Shown: positions 6,103 to 7,874 of the stretch, piece by piece
How positions within the stretch are numbered: position 1 is the stretch's first letter
Layout of the letters: every line of letters begins with the position of its first letter
Assembly: GCA_008017145.1 (NCBI GenBank)
Contig: SSGY01000170.1
Coordinates: 1 to 7,874 of the forward strand
From: Neisseriales bacterium
GTDB taxonomy: Bacteria; Pseudomonadota; Gammaproteobacteria; Burkholderiales; UBA11063
Length of the DNA stretch: 7,874 nt
Direction: 5' to 3'
Made by a program: the position numbers and the translations under genes
The notes under the pieces: model-generated
Seen by the model: the letters and a program-made list of their open reading frames with translations, nothing else
Databases searched by the model: none
What the model was told of the DNA's origin: nothing

Positions 6103-6142
6103 GTTAGGAGCAATAAACTACTTTAATAATTTGATGTTGCTC

Positions 6143-6170
6143 AATCCTGAGTTCAAGTACGAAATGCAAA
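6143..6170 (-). repeat. possible IS30-type terminal sequence
   Basis: Read on the minus strand, this stretch starts TTTGCATTTCGTACTTGAAC and resembles the TTGCA(C/T)TT ends of IS30-family elements. It faces a similar plus-strand sequence at 6190-6204, GTTGTACTTTGCGAG (seven of the first ten aligned bases match, the differences being transitions). It could be a leftover end of an element. The call rests on short similarity and recalled family ends. Confidence 0.25.
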
Positions 6171-6209
6171 GAAATCGATTAAACTATCAGTTGTACTTTG
6201 CGAGATAGT

Positions 6210-6457
6210 ATGGCAAAAAGATTAACATTAGAAAAGAGTGTCAAATTATAAACTCTCATGAAATGACCATTTGATGTGAGTAATTTAAGCATGGCAATGA
6301 GATGATATGACGATACTTTCCTAAAAGAACAGATTTTAGTTTAGTTAGCGAGGATGAACTACAACTGGCGCTATACAAAATTAATCATTTACCGAAGAAT
6401 ACCCACAACTGGAAAACAGCACATGAGATTTTTTATGGCACAAGCAAAAATTTATGA
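6210..6457 (+). pseudogene. IS30-family transposase remnant with the catalytic core deleted
   Basis: Two pieces of one transposase are visible. From 6210, frame 0 reads MAKRLTLEKSVKL, a stop (6249), TLMK, a stop (6264), then PFDVSNLSMAMR. This resembles the N-terminal RLTLEER...SISEIARAL helix-turn-helix of IS30 transposases. From 6311, a different frame reads RYFPKRTDFSLVSEDELQ, then INHLPKNTHNWKTAHEIFYG to a TGA at 6455-6457, the family's characteristic C-terminus (usually NxRPRKxLGWKTPxEVF). Between the pieces the whole DDE core, some 200 residues or more in intact members, is missing. With two stops, a frameshift and the deletion it cannot be functional. Short sequences resembling inverted ends lie at 6190-6204 and, in reverse, at 6461-6472, sharing GTTGTA. 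The C-terminal match is strong, the N-terminal one moderate. The remnant sits between two genes for exported proteins. Confidence 0.7.
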
Positions 6458-6482
6458 CAGATTCCTTACAACATTGTAACTT

Positions 6483-7535
6483 CTAATCACTTTCTACGGT
6501 AAAACTCCAGCCATTTTGCATGCAATAACCCGTGAAGCCTGTTCCAGCATCGCCTGACATATAACAACCGCTTGGCGATTGGTAAAAATTAGAAAAATAC
6601 TCTTGTAAATTAATTTTTATATTATTGCCATTTATGTTACACTGCAAAGCAGAATTACTATTAGTGGCACCAGGGTTCTGAGTTATAGAGTTACATTGAT
6701 TAGTAGGATTACTGTTAAATATCTGATCAAAGACTATCCCACCATACATTTGCACTGCGGTTGAATAATTATCAAATGCACCTAATGTAGTACCTTGCCA
6801 AGAACAATACTCCAAAAATGATACTGGAAATTGATAGATAGTACTTTCAGGTCCCTGTAGCGCAAGCATAACGCTCGCACTATAATTATATCGTTGGTCT
6901 AGATTACAAACTCTTGGAAATAAAACAGCAGCATAAGCGCTAACAGAAACAACATCATTACTAGATAAATTAGTTGCACTATTGCTGTATGAAGTTGGCC
7001 AAAATGGTGGAAAGTCTTGATACTCATTACTATAACTATTGTTAGAAAGATTTCCAAATGGTAGCGTAGTATTTGTTTGTGTGATAGATACGACTGGGGA
7101 ACCGTAATGATTATACCCATTGTCCGACACTAATAAATTATAAGCTTCAGGAATTAATATGTCCCAGATACTAGTACTCTCATTTATAAACAACAAACTA
7201 TTAGCACCAGCTTGTCCCCAAGCAATAACTGTGTTAGACTCAAAATTATACGGGTTAACACCACTAGATAATTCTTTTGTTAAATTACTAGATTGGGAAT
7301 TGTCGTTATACCACGCGCTACAAGTTTCCACTTTATTATACTTTTTGCCAGATAAAGAACCAACAGAGTTGTACAGCGCACTAGCATAACCAGCATTAAA
7401 TTTAGCACATGTATTATCATCTAAGACTTTATTATCAGTAACGTGCGGAGGAACCATATCACTTTGCTGCCCAGAACCAACATTATTACATGCTACAACA
7501 AATAAGCAGCACAGGCTCAATAATACATTTTTCAT
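6483..7535 (-). CDS. Asn/Ser-rich cysteine-containing lipoprotein of unknown function
   Basis: I do not recognise this 350-residue protein. The N-terminus MKNVLLSLCCLFVVAC is a lipoprotein signal with lipobox VVAC and lipidated Cys16. Asn, not Asp, follows at +2, so sorting to the outer membrane is likely. The mature protein is rich in Asn, Ser, Tyr and Thr, with few charged residues. It contains eight further cysteines (43, 72, 210, 244, 281, 299, 324, 338), an even number consistent with four disulfides. The pairs at 281/299 and 324/338 lie in a C-terminal module that ends in an aromatic GWSF segment. No enzyme motif or repeat is visible. A GGGG-containing weak ribosome site (TGGGGT) lies about six bases before the ATG. 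The gene is flanked by an IS30 remnant 25 bases past its stop and by another transposase upstream, so acquisition or mobilisation is plausible. A surface or host/environment-facing role is only a guess. Confidence 0.72.
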   Translation of the reverse strand: MKNVLLSLCCLFVVACNNVGSGQQSDMVPPHVTDNKVLDDNTCAKFNAGYASALYNSVGSLSGKKYNKVETCSAWYNDNSQSSNLTKELSSGVNPYNFESNTVIAWGQAGANSLLFINESTSIWDILIPEAYNLLVSDNGYNHYGSPVVSITQTNTTLPFGNLSNNSYSNEYQDFPPFWPTSYSNSATNLSSNDVVSVSAYAAVLFPRVCNLDQRYNYSASVMLALQGPESTIYQFPVSFLEYCSWQGTTLGAFDNYSTAVQMYGGIVFDQIFNSNPTNQCNSITQNPGATNSNSALQCNINGNNIKINLQEYFSNFYQSPSGCYMSGDAGTGFTGYCMQNGWSFTVESD

Positions 7536-7574
7536 ATTAATACCCCATTAGATATGATTTTGAAACTCACCAGC

Positions 7575-7586
7575 AATTAGCTAATT
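7575..7586. promoter_or_regulatory. perfect 12-base palindrome upstream of the lipoprotein gene
   Basis: AATTAGCTAATT is a perfect palindrome 40 bases upstream of the lipoprotein start, where its promoter should be. It could be an operator. In DNA this AT-rich a 12-base palindrome may arise by chance, and I see no convincing -35/-10 pair next to it. Confidence 0.25.
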
Positions 7587-7651
7587 TTCAGTCTAACAAT
7601 CTCCTTCATGGTTAAGGCTTTGATTACCTTTAAATTACTTAGTATCTGATG

Positions 7652-7874
7652 TTACGCAGATGCTAAAGATTTTTCATAAGCTTCGTTCTCTGCTTTAAGT
7701 TTTTGCAAGTCTTGAAATGCAAGCTTAGTCGCATTCAAGAACAACTTGCCCTTCTGAGCAAAATGATTGAGTCCTGTGCTAAATTTGTAACGTTCCAGTT
7801 TTATGTAAGCTACTAATGAAGCAAAGACATGTGTCTTTTGAGTTTTAACTGTTCTCGTTGGAGATTTCTCCATG
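7652..7874 (-). CDS. DDE transposase, C-terminal part (continues past right edge)
   Basis: The frame is open to the window edge; the ATG at 7871-7873 is probably an internal Met. The visible 73 residues start with KSPTRTVKTQKTHVFASLVAY, followed by IKLERYKFSTGLNHFA, KGKLFLNATKLAFQDLQKL and a charged helical tail. I recognise this as the C-terminal signature of IS4/IS701-like DDE transposases, in which K-S-P-T-x-T-V-x-T-Q...H-x-F-A...Y...K-L-E follows the last catalytic Glu. The catalytic residues are off-window, so integrity cannot be judged. The exact IS family is uncertain. The element's end should lie in 7540-7650, but without the other end I cannot define the terminal repeat. It points toward the lipoprotein gene, 116 bases away. 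Confidence 0.75.
   Translation of the reverse strand, partial: MEKSPTRTVKTQKTHVFASLVAYIKLERYKFSTGLNHFAQKGKLFLNATKLAFQDLQKLKAENEAYEKSLASA

Noticed and set aside
6108..6142. GAGCAA/TTGCTC inverted repeat as terminator of the secreted-protein gene
   Set aside because: Only six pairs around a 23-base loop and no T run afterwards.
6899..7120. Short hydrophobic ORF on the minus strand inside the lipoprotein gene
   Set aside because: Out-of-frame shadow of the lipoprotein; the lipoprotein has the signal peptide and paired cysteines expected of a real gene.
5581..7535. Secreted protein and lipoprotein as a toxin-antitoxin, effector-immunity or other paired system
   Set aside because: They lie on opposite strands, convergent, separated by IS remnant; no shared motif or coupling beyond proximity.
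1..7874. CRISPR arrays, tRNA or rRNA genes, prophage or conjugation genes
   Set aside because: No regularly spaced repeats, cloverleaf-like sequence, rRNA-like stretches or recognisable phage or transfer proteins were seen on either strand.

Overview
The window is moderately AT-rich bacterial DNA. The partial pseudouridine synthase at the left edge resembles betaproteobacterial RluB proteins, which, together with the low GC, suggests an AT-rich betaproteobacterium, perhaps Neisseriales-like. This assignment rests on recalled family resemblance only and is tentative.

Left part (1-2834), ordinary chromosomal genes. The C-terminal part of RluB (+) converges on a yeast-type (Fcy1-like) cytosine deaminase (-). 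A 367-base divergent region separates the deaminase from an ABC-F ATPase (+) whose short first nucleotide-binding domain resembles the antibiotic-resistance (ribosome-protection) branch, Vga-like in layout. The leader before the ABC-F gene holds a good sigma70-type promoter about 260 bases upstream, a tandem 12-base repeat, a possible seven-residue leader ORF, a dyad, and a hairpin directly abutting the Shine-Dalgarno. A hairpin follows the ABC-F gene, but its T-rich tail faces the minus strand, so it mainly terminates the next operon.

Middle (2888-5345), a three-gene minus-strand operon. Two diverged paralogous LysR-type regulators, one base apart, are followed after 29 bases by a cytochrome b561 with all four heme-ligand histidines. 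This looks like a regulator pair co-transcribed with a small inner-membrane redox protein. What the regulators sense is unknown.

Right part (5346-7874), accessory-looking and more AT-rich. A divergent intergenic region with a 21-base dyad leads to a small secreted four-cysteine protein of unknown function. Then comes a decayed IS30-family transposase that keeps its N-terminal helix-turn-helix region and its extreme C-terminus but has lost the catalytic core. Next is a large Asn/Ser/Tyr-rich outer-membrane-type lipoprotein with eight further cysteines (-), and finally the C-terminus of a DDE transposase (-) running off the right edge. The two exported proteins of unknown function flank the IS remnant and have no visible housekeeping partner.

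I see no CRISPR array, rRNA or tRNA gene, and no evident new multi-gene system. The most rewarding targets are the ABC-F leader, the dual-LysR/b561 operon and the two orphan exported cysteine-rich proteins.
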